NCBI RefSeq assembly: GCF_009766085.1
Contig: NZ_LMUF01000010.1
Location: forward strand, 209,891 to 273,890
DNA: 64,000 bases
Reading direction: 5' to 3'
DNA from: Burkholderia sp. S171
Lineage (GTDB): Bacteria; Pseudomonadota; Gammaproteobacteria; Burkholderiales; Burkholderiaceae
Made by a program: the position numbers and the translations under genes. Below the pieces are notes generated by a model. That model had not been told where the DNA came from. It searched no databases and saw only the letters and a program-made list of their open reading frames with translations. Shown one piece after another: positions 57,532-64,000 of the stretch. Within the stretch, counting starts at the first letter, position 1, and each line of letters starts with the position of its first letter.

Positions 57532-58566
57532 TCAGCGTCCGCCTATTGCTTCCTCGATGAGCTTAACCAGTGCCACCCGCTCGGCACGGTGGGTCGTAAA
57601 GCCTGCAATCGATACACCGGCGTCCGGTGAGTAATAGACGGCCGTTCCCCAGAATCCGGTGTGCGAATAACACTCCCGCCCGTTCACCCGCTTGACTGCA
57701 ACACCCAGCCGATACTCTTCAGCGTCCTCATGCTCACCCTTGCGCAGCATTTCGGTGAGCGTGGCGGGATCGTCGAACACGCGGTTCTCGAACAGATCCT
57801 GGTGGAACGTAGCAAGATCACGGACCGACATGACCAACCCTCCGCCGCCATAGAGATCCAGCGTCGCGCTCACATCGGTTACGTCAGTGACGGCAACGTC
57901 ATCGAGGAACTGTCGCGCCCGTGCCTGCGTTCCCGCGGGTTGAGTCTCGGCGAGTTCCCACCATGTCGATGCTAGCCCGCGCTCATCGAAACGCAACTGA
58001 TGCCTGACGCTCTGAGCCAATGACTGTTGCGTCACGCGCTCGACGATGTCGCCCAGCAGAACGTATCCGGTATCGGAATACATGTACTCCTGGCCGGGCT
58101 CACTGGTTGGTCCTGCGTAGTGGCAGGAAAGCGCAACCTGCTCCTCACGGGTCCAATGATGCGTAGGGTTCGCGAGCACCGCCTTGAAATAACGCGGGTC
58201 ATCGGCGTGATCGAAGACGCCCGCGCTATGGCTTAAAAGATGGCGGACCGTGATCTTGTCAGTACGATATCCGCGAGACGTCAACAAGCGCTGCAGCGCC
58301 GGCGCAAGCAGCGACGCGATGGGTGCATCGAGGGAAATAGCGCCCTGCTCCCACAGGCGCAGCACTGTGGCTGCGACGAAAGTCTTGGTGTTGCTGGCAA
58401 CACGCAGCGGTGTATCGATAGTGAGCGATCGAGCCGTGGATGCGTCCGCCATACCCGCCGCAATGCCCCATGGGGTCGGCACATTCTTGCCCGAGACAAA
58501 CACGGTCATCGCCGCGTGCTGCTTCTGTAACGTGGCAGTCAAGACTTCAGGTCGTAGAAAATCCAA
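57532..58566 (-). CDS. Serine hydrolase, beta-lactamase class C/EstB-like family
   Basis: 344 residues. The SxxK nucleophile is in VASNTKTF (about residue 58), the Tyr motif is YSDTGY and HTGFWG takes the place of the KTG box. RHLLSHSAGV is also typical. Such proteins are esterases or peptidases more often than true beta-lactamases. No signal peptide is evident, so it is probably cytoplasmic. Divergent from the MnSOD region. Confidence 0.88.
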   Translation of the reverse strand: MDFLRPEVLTATLQKQHAAMTVFVSGKNVPTPWGIAAGMADASTARSLTIDTPLRVASNTKTFVAATVLRLWEQGAISLDAPIASLLAPALQRLLTSRGYRTDKITVRHLLSHSAGVFDHADDPRYFKAVLANPTHHWTREEQVALSCHYAGPTSEPGQEYMYSDTGYVLLGDIVERVTQQSLAQSVRHQLRFDERGLASTWWELAETQPAGTQARARQFLDDVAVTDVTDVSATLDLYGGGGLVMSVRDLATFHQDLFENRVFDDPATLTEMLRKGEHEDAEEYRLGVAVKRVNGRECYSHTGFWGTAVYYSPDAGVSIAGFTTHRAERVALVKLIEEAIGGR

Positions 58567-58675
58567 ACCTTCCTCCTGGTAATCAGTGAAAAACCGAGCG
58601 CGGCTTAGGGCGGCTCACCTCGAAGATTACCGGGAAATGTCCGGTCGCGAGACTTCACTAGACACCATCAACACG

Positions 58676-58688
58676 AATGATTATCATT
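58676..58688. promoter_or_regulatory. Fur box
   Basis: AATGATTATCATT is a perfect 6-1-6 palindrome and matches the core of the Fur consensus (AATGATAATCATT) except for the symmetric centre base. It lies 60 bp upstream of the small ORF at 58749 and 215 bp upstream of the MnSOD gene, in the divergent region with the serine hydrolase. Confidence 0.75.
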
Positions 58689-58748
58689 TAATATCCCAGG
58701 TACGCAGGCGACCGCCAACGAAAAGGGTGCAGAAACAGGAGCCCTTTC

Positions 58749-59021
58749 ATGCACCGGCAGATCGTCAATCCTGCGGAAAACGCGTCCTCCCCGAGCATCG
58801 AATCGAGCCTGTCCGTGTGGGAGCGGGTAATGCGCGAAGCCGTGCGTAGTTCGCACGCTGCGCCGGCCAATGCCACTAAAGGCCTATATCAAGGAAATTT
58901 GCAATGCCCTACACGTTGCCCGCCTTGCCCTATTCATTCGATGCACTCGAACCTAATATCGATGCCCGCACAATGGAGGTTCATCACACGAAGCATCACC
59001 AGACCTACGTCAACAATCTGA
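58749..59021 (+). CDS. Possible small Fur-regulated ORF overlapping the SOD start
   Basis: ATG 58749 has an excellent ribosome site (AGGAG at 58737-58741, seven bases away), about 60 bp after the Fur box. The first 50 codons read plausibly ([20 protein letters not shown]). The frame then runs 118 bases into the MnSOD gene, where its composition becomes unnatural. It may be a real small protein whose stop was lost, or a translated leader coupled to the SOD. Unrecognised. Confidence 0.35.
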   Translation: MHRQIVNPAENASSPSIESSLSVWERVMREAVRSSHAAPANATKGLYQGNLQCPTRCPPCPIHSMHSNLISMPAQWRFITRSITRPTSTI

Positions 59022-59527
59022 ATGCCGCGGTAAAGGACACGGAGTACCAAGACGTACCGGTTGAGTCGCTGGTGGCGCAAATTGATTCATTGCCCGAGGC
59101 CTTGAAATTGCCCGTGCGTAATAACGGTGGCGGCCACGCGAATCACAGCTTGTTCTGGACCGTCATGTCGCCTCAAGGCGGCGGTGAACCCGAAGGTGAG
59201 TTGGCCCGCGCGATTGGTGCTGATCTGGGCGGATTTGCGGCTTTCAAGGAAGCTTTCACGAAGGCTGCATTGACGCGTTTTGGCAGCGGCTGGGCATGGC
59301 TTTGCGTCGACAAGAAAGGCCGCCTGATCGTGGAAAATACGGGCAATCAGGACAGTCCGTTGATGGCGGGATTGATGTCGGGCAACCAGCCCATTCTCGG
59401 GCTGGATGTCTGGGAGCATGCTTACTATTTGAAGTATGAGAATCGCAGGCCGGAGTACATCGCTGCGTTCTATAGCGTGATCAACTGGCCGGAAGTCGCG
59501 CGCCGTTACGCTGCAGCGCGTGCCTGA
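58904..59527 (+). CDS. sodA: Superoxide dismutase (Mn type)
   Basis: 207 residues, full length. [19 protein letters not shown] starts the N-terminal hairpin; metal ligands are the His of [13 protein letters not shown], the His of [11 protein letters not shown] and the Asp/His of [23 protein letters not shown] favours the Mn form over Fe. The enzyme converts superoxide to H2O2 and O2 in the cytoplasm. CAAGGAAATTTGCA precedes the start. The upstream Fur box suggests induction under iron limitation, when a Mn enzyme replaces the Fe enzyme. Confidence 0.93.
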   Translation: MPYTLPALPYSFDALEPNIDARTMEVHHTKHHQTYVNNLNAAVKDTEYQDVPVESLVAQIDSLPEALKLPVRNNGGGHANHSLFWTVMSPQGGGEPEGELARAIGADLGGFAAFKEAFTKAALTRFGSGWAWLCVDKKGRLIVENTGNQDSPLMAGLMSGNQPILGLDVWEHAYYLKYENRRPEYIAAFYSVINWPEVARRYAAARA

Positions 59528-59655
59528 ACGTAGTGGTCGTGCTTGAGGATAATCGTTGCGCTGTCCGGCGCGACGATCCACCGGCCTTCGTGCTGTCTGG
59601 GTGCTGGAGCGCGCCGGTGTCCACCCCATCGATCAACCTCATGCAGGTCAGATTT
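59528..59655. other. Intergenic spacer after the SOD gene
   Basis: 128 bp between convergent genes; no clear terminator found. Confidence 0.3.
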
Positions 59656-59835
59656 TCAAAGCCTTTCTAGCTGCTTACGGGTCGTCATGGCTATTCCCAG
59701 TGGGATCGCAATGCCGATCAGAATTCCCAGTATCGATCCAAACCCGTGCGCGACACTTGCGGGTGTCAGCGCCGAGAGGCAGAGAAATCCGGGCGATAAC
59801 AGTGCGAGAACTGTTTCGAACGTCTGCGTCAGCAT
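59656..59835 (-). CDS. 59-residue membrane protein
   Basis: Read directly from the sequence: 59 residues with two hydrophobic segments, FETVLALLSPGFLCLSAL and GFGSILGILIGIAIPLGIAM, and a basic end (TTRKQLERL). AAGGAGTAATC precedes ATG 59835, an excellent ribosome site. Its start is 13 bp after the stop of the Cys-rich gene upstream, so the two probably form an operon. No family is recognised. Confidence 0.7.
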   Translation of the reverse strand: MLTQTFETVLALLSPGFLCLSALTPASVAHGFGSILGILIGIAIPLGIAMTTRKQLERL

Positions 59836-59848
59836 GATTACTCCTTGT

Positions 59849-60103
59849 TCACGCGGGCTTGAGCACCTTCTTGGGTTTGCTCGATGCCGGTTGCTTGAAC
59901 ATCGCCTTGCATTCAGGGCTGAGTTGCTCGAGATGCGCCTTCATGCAGACGGTGATTTTTTGCTCGTTCGGAATCTCAGCTGCGCAGTAGCGAATTGCGT
60001 CGCCTTTGCAGGCCGCGGTCTGCTCATCGCGGGTCGCAGCAAATGCCGTACTGTTCAGCAGAATTCCAAGTAAAGAAACAGCGGTAAGGACAAAACGGGA
60101 CAT
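59849..60103 (-). CDS. Small exported Cys-rich repeat protein
   Basis: 84 residues: a signal peptide (cleavage near AFAATR), then about 60 residues with four cysteines (TAACKGDAIRYCAAEIPN, then VCMKAHLEQLSPECKAMF). The C-x7-C and C-x12-C spacing with LSPEC matches the eukaryotic-like Cys-rich (GLG1-type) repeat found in small Burkholderiales periplasmic proteins. The tail is Lys-rich. ATG 60103 fits the signal peptide; TTG 60115 is in frame upstream. Function unknown. Confidence 0.8.
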   Translation of the reverse strand: MSRFVLTAVSLLGILLNSTAFAATRDEQTAACKGDAIRYCAAEIPNEQKITVCMKAHLEQLSPECKAMFKQPASSKPKKVLKPA

Positions 60104-60266
60104 AGGACTTGGCAAAAGGTGGCGATATCTTCATACAGCAAGTCGCGCGCCCGCCCCAAGCCTCGCGACTGCAACGCGCCGCCGCTTCTCAGACATTGCG
60201 CACAATACGCATCTCTTGTGTCAACATGCGCGACCTCATTTCATTCGCTATACGCGGCATCTCTTC

Positions 60267-60773
60267 ATGGCTTCGAGCAACGCGCATCATGCGACCGGGT
60301 GGGCAGCGGGTCTTATCGCTGCGGCTGTCGTCAGTAAGGCCGGCGCAGCCGGTCCGTATCACGTCTGGGGCGTACTGAGCTTTTGTGCCGGCGTGTTTGG
60401 CGGCACCGCGCCGGACTGGCTCGAAGTGGCGTGGTGGACGCGGGCGCGAAGGTTATGGATCACGCATCGCACGCTCACGCACTGGGGTGTGGGCTGGGTT
60501 GCACTGCTCGCCGTTTCTTACCATTTTCTCGGCGTCTACCCCTGGGCCGCCGTCAGCTTCGGCTTCGCCTGCGGCGGCTTGATGCACCTCTTCGCCGACT
60601 GGCCCAACCCGCTCGGCGTACCCTGGCTCGTGTCGCGGCACTCCCTGAACTGGTGGAACAGTGGTCGATGCGACGCGTTGATCGTCGGTGCGGCATGGAT
60701 CGTGGCGGCCTTGGCTGTGGACGACGTCTGGTTTCACAGCGTGTACGGCCTCAGGCTGCTTCGTGCGTTCTGA
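60267..60773 (+). CDS. YdjM/DUF457-like membrane metal-dependent hydrolase
   Basis: 168 residues with four helices and conserved His/Asp clusters: NAHHATGW, GGTAPDWLE, THRTLTHWG, GGLMHLFADWPNPLG and VSRHSLNWWNSG. These match the YdjM/DUF457 family of predicted membrane-bound hydrolases, in which His and Asp residues are metal ligands. ATG 60267 is the family N-terminus; the frame opens at 60006. The substrate is unknown, possibly a phospholipid. Confidence 0.82.
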   Translation: MASSNAHHATGWAAGLIAAAVVSKAGAAGPYHVWGVLSFCAGVFGGTAPDWLEVAWWTRARRLWITHRTLTHWGVGWVALLAVSYHFLGVYPWAAVSFGFACGGLMHLFADWPNPLGVPWLVSRHSLNWWNSGRCDALIVGAAWIVAALAVDDVWFHSVYGLRLLRAF

Positions 60774-60777
60774 TTGA

Positions 60778-60933
60778 GGGCTGCCCGTCTTCGGAGCGCG
60801 CATCGGCGGGAAGGACGTTACGCTCCGTGCGGGCGTGAACAACCTGCTCAACCACCGCTACTGGATGTCGTCCTGGGGCTACTTTGTGTTGCCGTACGCC
60901 AGCCCGACCTTCGTGGCGGACGCCAGAGAACGT
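60778..60933 (+). pseudogene. Remnant of a TonB-dependent receptor, C-terminal strands
   Basis: A reading frame starting just after a stop at 60775 gives LPVFGARIGGKDVTLRAGVNN, then LLNHRYWMSSWGYFVLPYAS and PTFVADAR. This is the C-terminal beta-strand pattern of ferric-siderophore receptors (usually ending with a further strand and Phe). The last strand is missing or shifted to another frame. Nothing N-terminal remains, because the YdjM-like gene ends five bases before the fragment, so this is a deletion remnant. Confidence 0.7.
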
Positions 60934-61466
60934 CTCTGCGGGCGTTGGAACGGAAGAACAACCGAGCGCCCGCGCTTCCTTGAAAACTCCGGGCGTTTTG
61001 CTGGTTCGGCGCATCTTCTGCATCTTCATTCACGATGCATCGCGGGCGAATGCACGGTCGACTCCGCTGACTTCACATGGTCAAAGGACACGTCCACGCC
61101 GACACCCGCATCCTTTCAGACGCGTTGCACAAGCGCAGCGGATTTTCGCGTCTCAGCTCTTGCCGATGCGCGTTTCCAGCCTCTTTGTTTCTATCGGAAA
61201 AGCGACGCAAAACCCGTGGATTCCGCTCGCCAGCCAGCACCGGGTGTGAGGCCGTACGAAACCTGCATCGCACCCAGAGCCCCTGCCGGATGGTTCATTG
61301 TTCGCGATGGGCGTCTATCGGGGGATTTGTTGCGGCGCAATAAAAACCCCTCCTCGCGTTTGAGCAATTAATTTTCGCTGGTCACTATCGGCGCCAGTCG
61401 TCCGGGCAACAGCGCCGTCATAAGGCGCGTACCCGCACGATCCCTTCAACAGACGGAGACACGCAC
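60934..61466. other. Decayed region before the ABC transporter
   Basis: About 530 bp downstream of the TonB-receptor remnant. Frames are open but have no family resemblance or ribosome sites. A binding-protein gene would be expected here for the ABC operon and none is seen. Confidence 0.45.
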
Positions 61467-62156
61467 TTGTTCCTATACGGCTATGGTCCACTGCTGCTGG
61501 CGGGCGCGAAACAGACGATTGCACTCGCGGTCCTGTCTCTCGTGGTATCCATCCTGCTCGGGCTCGCCGGTGCAAGCGCCAAGCTCTCGGGCAACCGCGT
61601 CACGCGAGGTATCGCCACTGCCTACACGACGCTGATTCGTGCGGTGCCCGACCTGGTCCTCATGCTGCTGCTTTTCTACAGCATCCAGATTGGCGTCAAC
61701 AACCTGACCGATGCATTCGGCCTGGAGCAATTCGACATCGATCCGTTTACGGCCGGCGTCCTCACGCTTGGTTTCATCTACGGCGCTTACTTCACCGAAA
61801 CCTTTCGCGGCGCGTTTCTCGCGGTGCCGCGCGGGCAACTGGAAGCTGGCAGCGCCTATGGCATGAGCGGCGTTCGCGTGTTCGTGCGCATCCTGTTTCC
61901 GCAGATGATGCGCTTTGCGTTGCCGGGGATCGGCAACAACTGGCAAGTGATGATCAAGGCGACGGCGCTGGTGTCGATCATCGGTCTCGCCGATATCGTC
62001 AAGGCCGCCCAAGACGCCGGCAAAAGCACCTACAAGATGTTCTTCTTCATCCTGGTCGCGGCCGCCGCGTATCTCATCATCACGACGGTCTCGAACATCG
62101 TTCTGCTGTATCTCGAACGCCGCTATTCCACGGGCGTGCGGCACGCCGACCTCTGA
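61467..62156 (+). CDS. hisQ: Amino-acid ABC transporter permease, HisQ/ArtQ type
   Basis: 229 residues, five helices. GAKQTIALAVLSLVVSILLG at the N-terminus and the EAA loop (EAGSAYGMSGVRVFVRILFPQMM) are typical of the HisQ/ArtQ/OccQ permeases for histidine, arginine, lysine, ornithine or octopine. The start is TTG with GGAGA at seven bases; no ATG is available. First of three genes for the importer (permease, permease, ATPase). Confidence 0.87.
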   Translation: MFLYGYGPLLLAGAKQTIALAVLSLVVSILLGLAGASAKLSGNRVTRGIATAYTTLIRAVPDLVLMLLLFYSIQIGVNNLTDAFGLEQFDIDPFTAGVLTLGFIYGAYFTETFRGAFLAVPRGQLEAGSAYGMSGVRVFVRILFPQMMRFALPGIGNNWQVMIKATALVSIIGLADIVKAAQDAGKSTYKMFFFILVAAAAYLIITTVSNIVLLYLERRYSTGVRHADL

Positions 62157-62180
62157 GCAAACAAGGGAAAAGCGACCATC

Positions 62181-62894
62181 ATGATCCAGATACTTGCCGA
62201 TTACTGGCGTCCGTTTCTTTACTCCGACGGGATGCGCGCCTCGGGTCTTGTCGTGACCTTGTGGCTGCTGGTGAGCGCGCTTGCGCTCGGTTTTGTAGCG
62301 GCGGTTCCGCTTGCCTGCGCGCGCGTGTCGAAGAACCGCTGGCTCTCCACACCGGTGCGCCTCTACACCTACGTGTTTCGCGGCACGCCGCTCTACGTGC
62401 AGTTGCTGCTGCTCTACACCGGCATGTACAGTCTCGAGTTCGTGCGCTCGCAGTCGCTGCTCGAGGCATTCTTTCGCAGCGGTTTCAATTGCGCGATCCT
62501 GGCCTTCGCCATGAATACCTGTGCGTACACCACCGAGATTTTCGCCGGTGCGATCCGCTCGACTCCGTACGGAGAAGTGGAAGCCGCCCGTGCGTATGGC
62601 ATGAGCACCTTTACCGTGTATCGGCGCGTGATCCTGCCTTCTGCGTTGCGACGCTCGCTGCCGCTGTACAGTAACGAAGTGATCCTCATGCTGCACGCCA
62701 CCACAGTTGCTTTCACCGCAACCGTACCGGACATTCTGAAGGTCGCACGCGATGCCAACTCGGCCACCTATCAATCGTTCGAGTCGTTCGGGCTTGCGGC
62801 GTTGATCTACCTGGCGGTGTCGTTCGTGTTGATCGGCGCATTCCGGCGTGCAGAAAAGCGCTGGCTTGGGTATCTGGGCACGAGTCGTCGCTAG
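62181..62894 (+). CDS. hisM: Amino-acid ABC transporter permease, HisM type
   Basis: 237 residues with five helices. YVFRGTPLYVQLLLLYTG and the EAA loop (EVEAARAYGMSTFTVYRRVI) match HisM/ArtM-like subunits. AAGGGA lies 12 bases before ATG 62181. It pairs with HisQ to form the membrane channel. Confidence 0.88.
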   Translation: MIQILADYWRPFLYSDGMRASGLVVTLWLLVSALALGFVAAVPLACARVSKNRWLSTPVRLYTYVFRGTPLYVQLLLLYTGMYSLEFVRSQSLLEAFFRSGFNCAILAFAMNTCAYTTEIFAGAIRSTPYGEVEAARAYGMSTFTVYRRVILPSALRRSLPLYSNEVILMLHATTVAFTATVPDILKVARDANSATYQSFESFGLAALIYLAVSFVLIGAFRRAEKRWLGYLGTSRR

Positions 62895-62987
62895 AGGTTG
62901 TCGCTGAAGGCTCGTCGCTTAAAATCGGTTCGCTAGAGCGTTACCTTGGTTTAAACCGCAGTTCAGTCAACCACCCTGGAGTATGAG

Positions 62988-63779
62988 TTGGAGCTAACCG
63001 CCAAAGATGCCGCGACGAAACTGGTCGCGCAAGACATTCACAAGCGCTACGGCGACAATGAGGTGCTCAAGGGCGTATCGCTTTCCGCGCGCGCGGGCGA
63101 CGTCATCAGCATTATCGGCGCGAGTGGTTCGGGTAAGAGCACGTTTCTTCGCTGCATCAACTTCCTCGAGAGGCCGAACGCGGGGCAGATCGTGGTGGAT
63201 GGCGAGACGGTGCTCGTCAAGGCCGACCGCGCCGGCAACCATGACGTAGCTGACCGCAAGCAGTTGCAGCGGGTGCGCACCAAGCTCGCGATGGTGTTCC
63301 AGCATTTCAACTTGTGGTCGCATATGACCGCTATCGAAAACGTGATGGAAGCACCGCGTCATGTGCTCGGTCTATCGAAGAAGGAGGCGGAGGAGCGTGC
63401 ACGGATGTACCTTGAGAAAGTGGGTCTCGCGCCGCGCATCGAGAAGCAATATCCTTCGCATATGTCAGGCGGACAGCAACAGCGCGTGGCTATTGCGCGC
63501 GCGCTGGCGATGCATCCCGATGTGATGCTGTTTGACGAACCGACTTCGGCGCTCGATCCGGAGCTGGTTGGCGAAGTGCTGAAGGTGATGCAGAAGCTTG
63601 CCGAAGAGGGTCGCACGATGATCGTGGTCACGCATGAGATGGGCTTTGCGCGCAACGTCTCGAATCATGTGATGTTCCTGCATCAGGGGCGGACCGAAGA
63701 AGAAGGTGCACCGGGCGATGTGCTCACGGCACCGAAGAGTGAGCGGCTGCGGCAGTTTCTTTCTGGCAGTCTTAAGTAG
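62988..63779 (+). CDS. hisP: Amino-acid ABC transporter ATP-binding protein, HisP type
   Basis: 263 residues. Walker [11 protein letters not shown]-loop [12 protein letters not shown], signature [15 protein letters not shown], Walker [13 protein letters not shown] and switch His [11 protein letters not shown] are complete. The start is TTG 62988, with GGAG seven bases upstream; the nearby ATG 62983 runs into an immediate stop. It powers the import of basic or polar amino acids. No binding-protein gene is visible upstream or downstream. Confidence 0.92.
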   Translation: MELTAKDAATKLVAQDIHKRYGDNEVLKGVSLSARAGDVISIIGASGSGKSTFLRCINFLERPNAGQIVVDGETVLVKADRAGNHDVADRKQLQRVRTKLAMVFQHFNLWSHMTAIENVMEAPRHVLGLSKKEAEERARMYLEKVGLAPRIEKQYPSHMSGGQQQRVAIARALAMHPDVMLFDEPTSALDPELVGEVLKVMQKLAEEGRTMIVVTHEMGFARNVSNHVMFLHQGRTEEEGAPGDVLTAPKSERLRQFLSGSLK

Positions 63780-64000
63780 TTTCGTTCGCACTTTGGGGTT
63801 TGGGTTTGGGTTTGCCGGTGGTGGGGCTTTAGAGTAGGGTTAGTGGTCGAAGCGGGTCTGGGTCGGGTTGGTGTTTGCGGCGTTCGTGGTCGGGGTCTAT
63901 GCCGGGTTGGTGCTTTCGGTGTTAGTGGTCTGCGTGAGTCGGATTTTCTCTTTATCACTGTTAGCCACTGCGCGTGGCGGCGCGTCATTTCTTTGTCCAA
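63780..64000. other. G/T-rich low-complexity tail
   Basis: The + strand is strongly G/T-biased (TTTGGGTTTGGG, then GGTCTGGGTCGGG). A minus-strand frame over it is Pro/Thr/Arg low complexity and is not a gene. The last 30 bases, GTGGCGGCGCGTCATTTCTTTG, recall a Burkholderia intergenic repeat, from memory only. Confidence 0.4.

Noticed and set aside
63683..64000. 105-codon minus-strand frame at the right edge
   Set aside because: Pro/Thr/Arg low complexity produced by G/T-rich DNA; it also overlaps the end of hisP.
1..64000. CRISPR arrays, tRNA or rRNA genes, complete insertion sequences or prophage genes
   Set aside because: Looked for by eye on both strands; no regularly spaced repeats, cloverleaf sequences, transposase or phage proteins were found. 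A tRNA search program would be more sensitive.

Overview
The window looks like chromosomal DNA of a Burkholderiaceae bacterium, most likely Paraburkholderia or Caballeronia. This rests on the high G+C coding DNA, the many LysR and MFS genes, a 4-gene bufferin operon, a phasin, Porin_4-type porin and a MnSOD of that type. It is accessory and metabolic in character, with no rRNA, tRNA, CRISPR array, complete insertion sequence or prophage visible. The genus is an inference from gene content only.

Layout. 0-2.4 kb: the tail of an MFS transporter, an isopropylmalate/tartrate-dehydrogenase-like enzyme and a Tat-exported amidohydrolase, probably one catabolic operon. 2.5-5.0 kb: a secreted alpha/beta hydrolase and a LuxR regulator with degenerate HD-GYP domains. 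5.2-9.0 kb: a thioredoxin/CcdA pair followed by a bufferin operon (DUF2282 peptide, MNIO enzyme, DUF2063 partner, DoxX). Both transcription units carry the same ECF-type promoter, GTAACC-N16-CGAA. 9.2-12.2 kb: a chemoreceptor and an MFS transporter.

12.6-17.1 kb: the most unusual locus. It reads leftwards as a 77-codon ORF, a NadC-like quinolinate phosphoribosyltransferase without nadA or nadB, a fusion of ribose-1,5-bisphosphokinase (PhnN) to an AMP/thymidine-phosphorylase-like domain, and an MFS transporter. Together these enzymes could form a cycle that turns quinolinate into nicotinate while regenerating PRPP.

17-24 kb: a second chemoreceptor, a LysR / N-methylproline-demethylase-like pair, an Lrp regulator and a cation efflux pump. 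24-31 kb: small hypothetical genes, an MmyB-type regulator, an AhpD-like protein, a phasin, a 1-kb gene desert and an HSL-type esterase. 31-36 kb: a VpsR-like enhancer-binding protein, a TPR/glycosyltransferase-like protein, a second secreted alpha/beta hydrolase and a LysR regulator. 36-44.6 kb: a SulP transporter, a kynurenine-formamidase-like pseudogene with two compensating frameshifts, a Pmp3 peptide, a porin, a sugar-porter MFS, a CHRD protein and a cytochrome b561.

44.6-53 kb: an SSS/DUF3311 carboxylate-uptake pair, LysR and MarR regulators, and a divergent galactarate/glucarate module (garD, kdgD, gudP-like MFS). 53.4-56.6 kb: an amino-acid permease abutting a PP2C/Ser-Thr-kinase fusion. 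57.5-64 kb: a serine hydrolase, a Fur box ahead of a MnSOD, two tiny exported or membrane genes (one only 59 codons), a YdjM-like membrane protein, a TonB-receptor remnant, and a histidine/arginine-type ABC transporter (Q, M and P subunits) without its binding protein.
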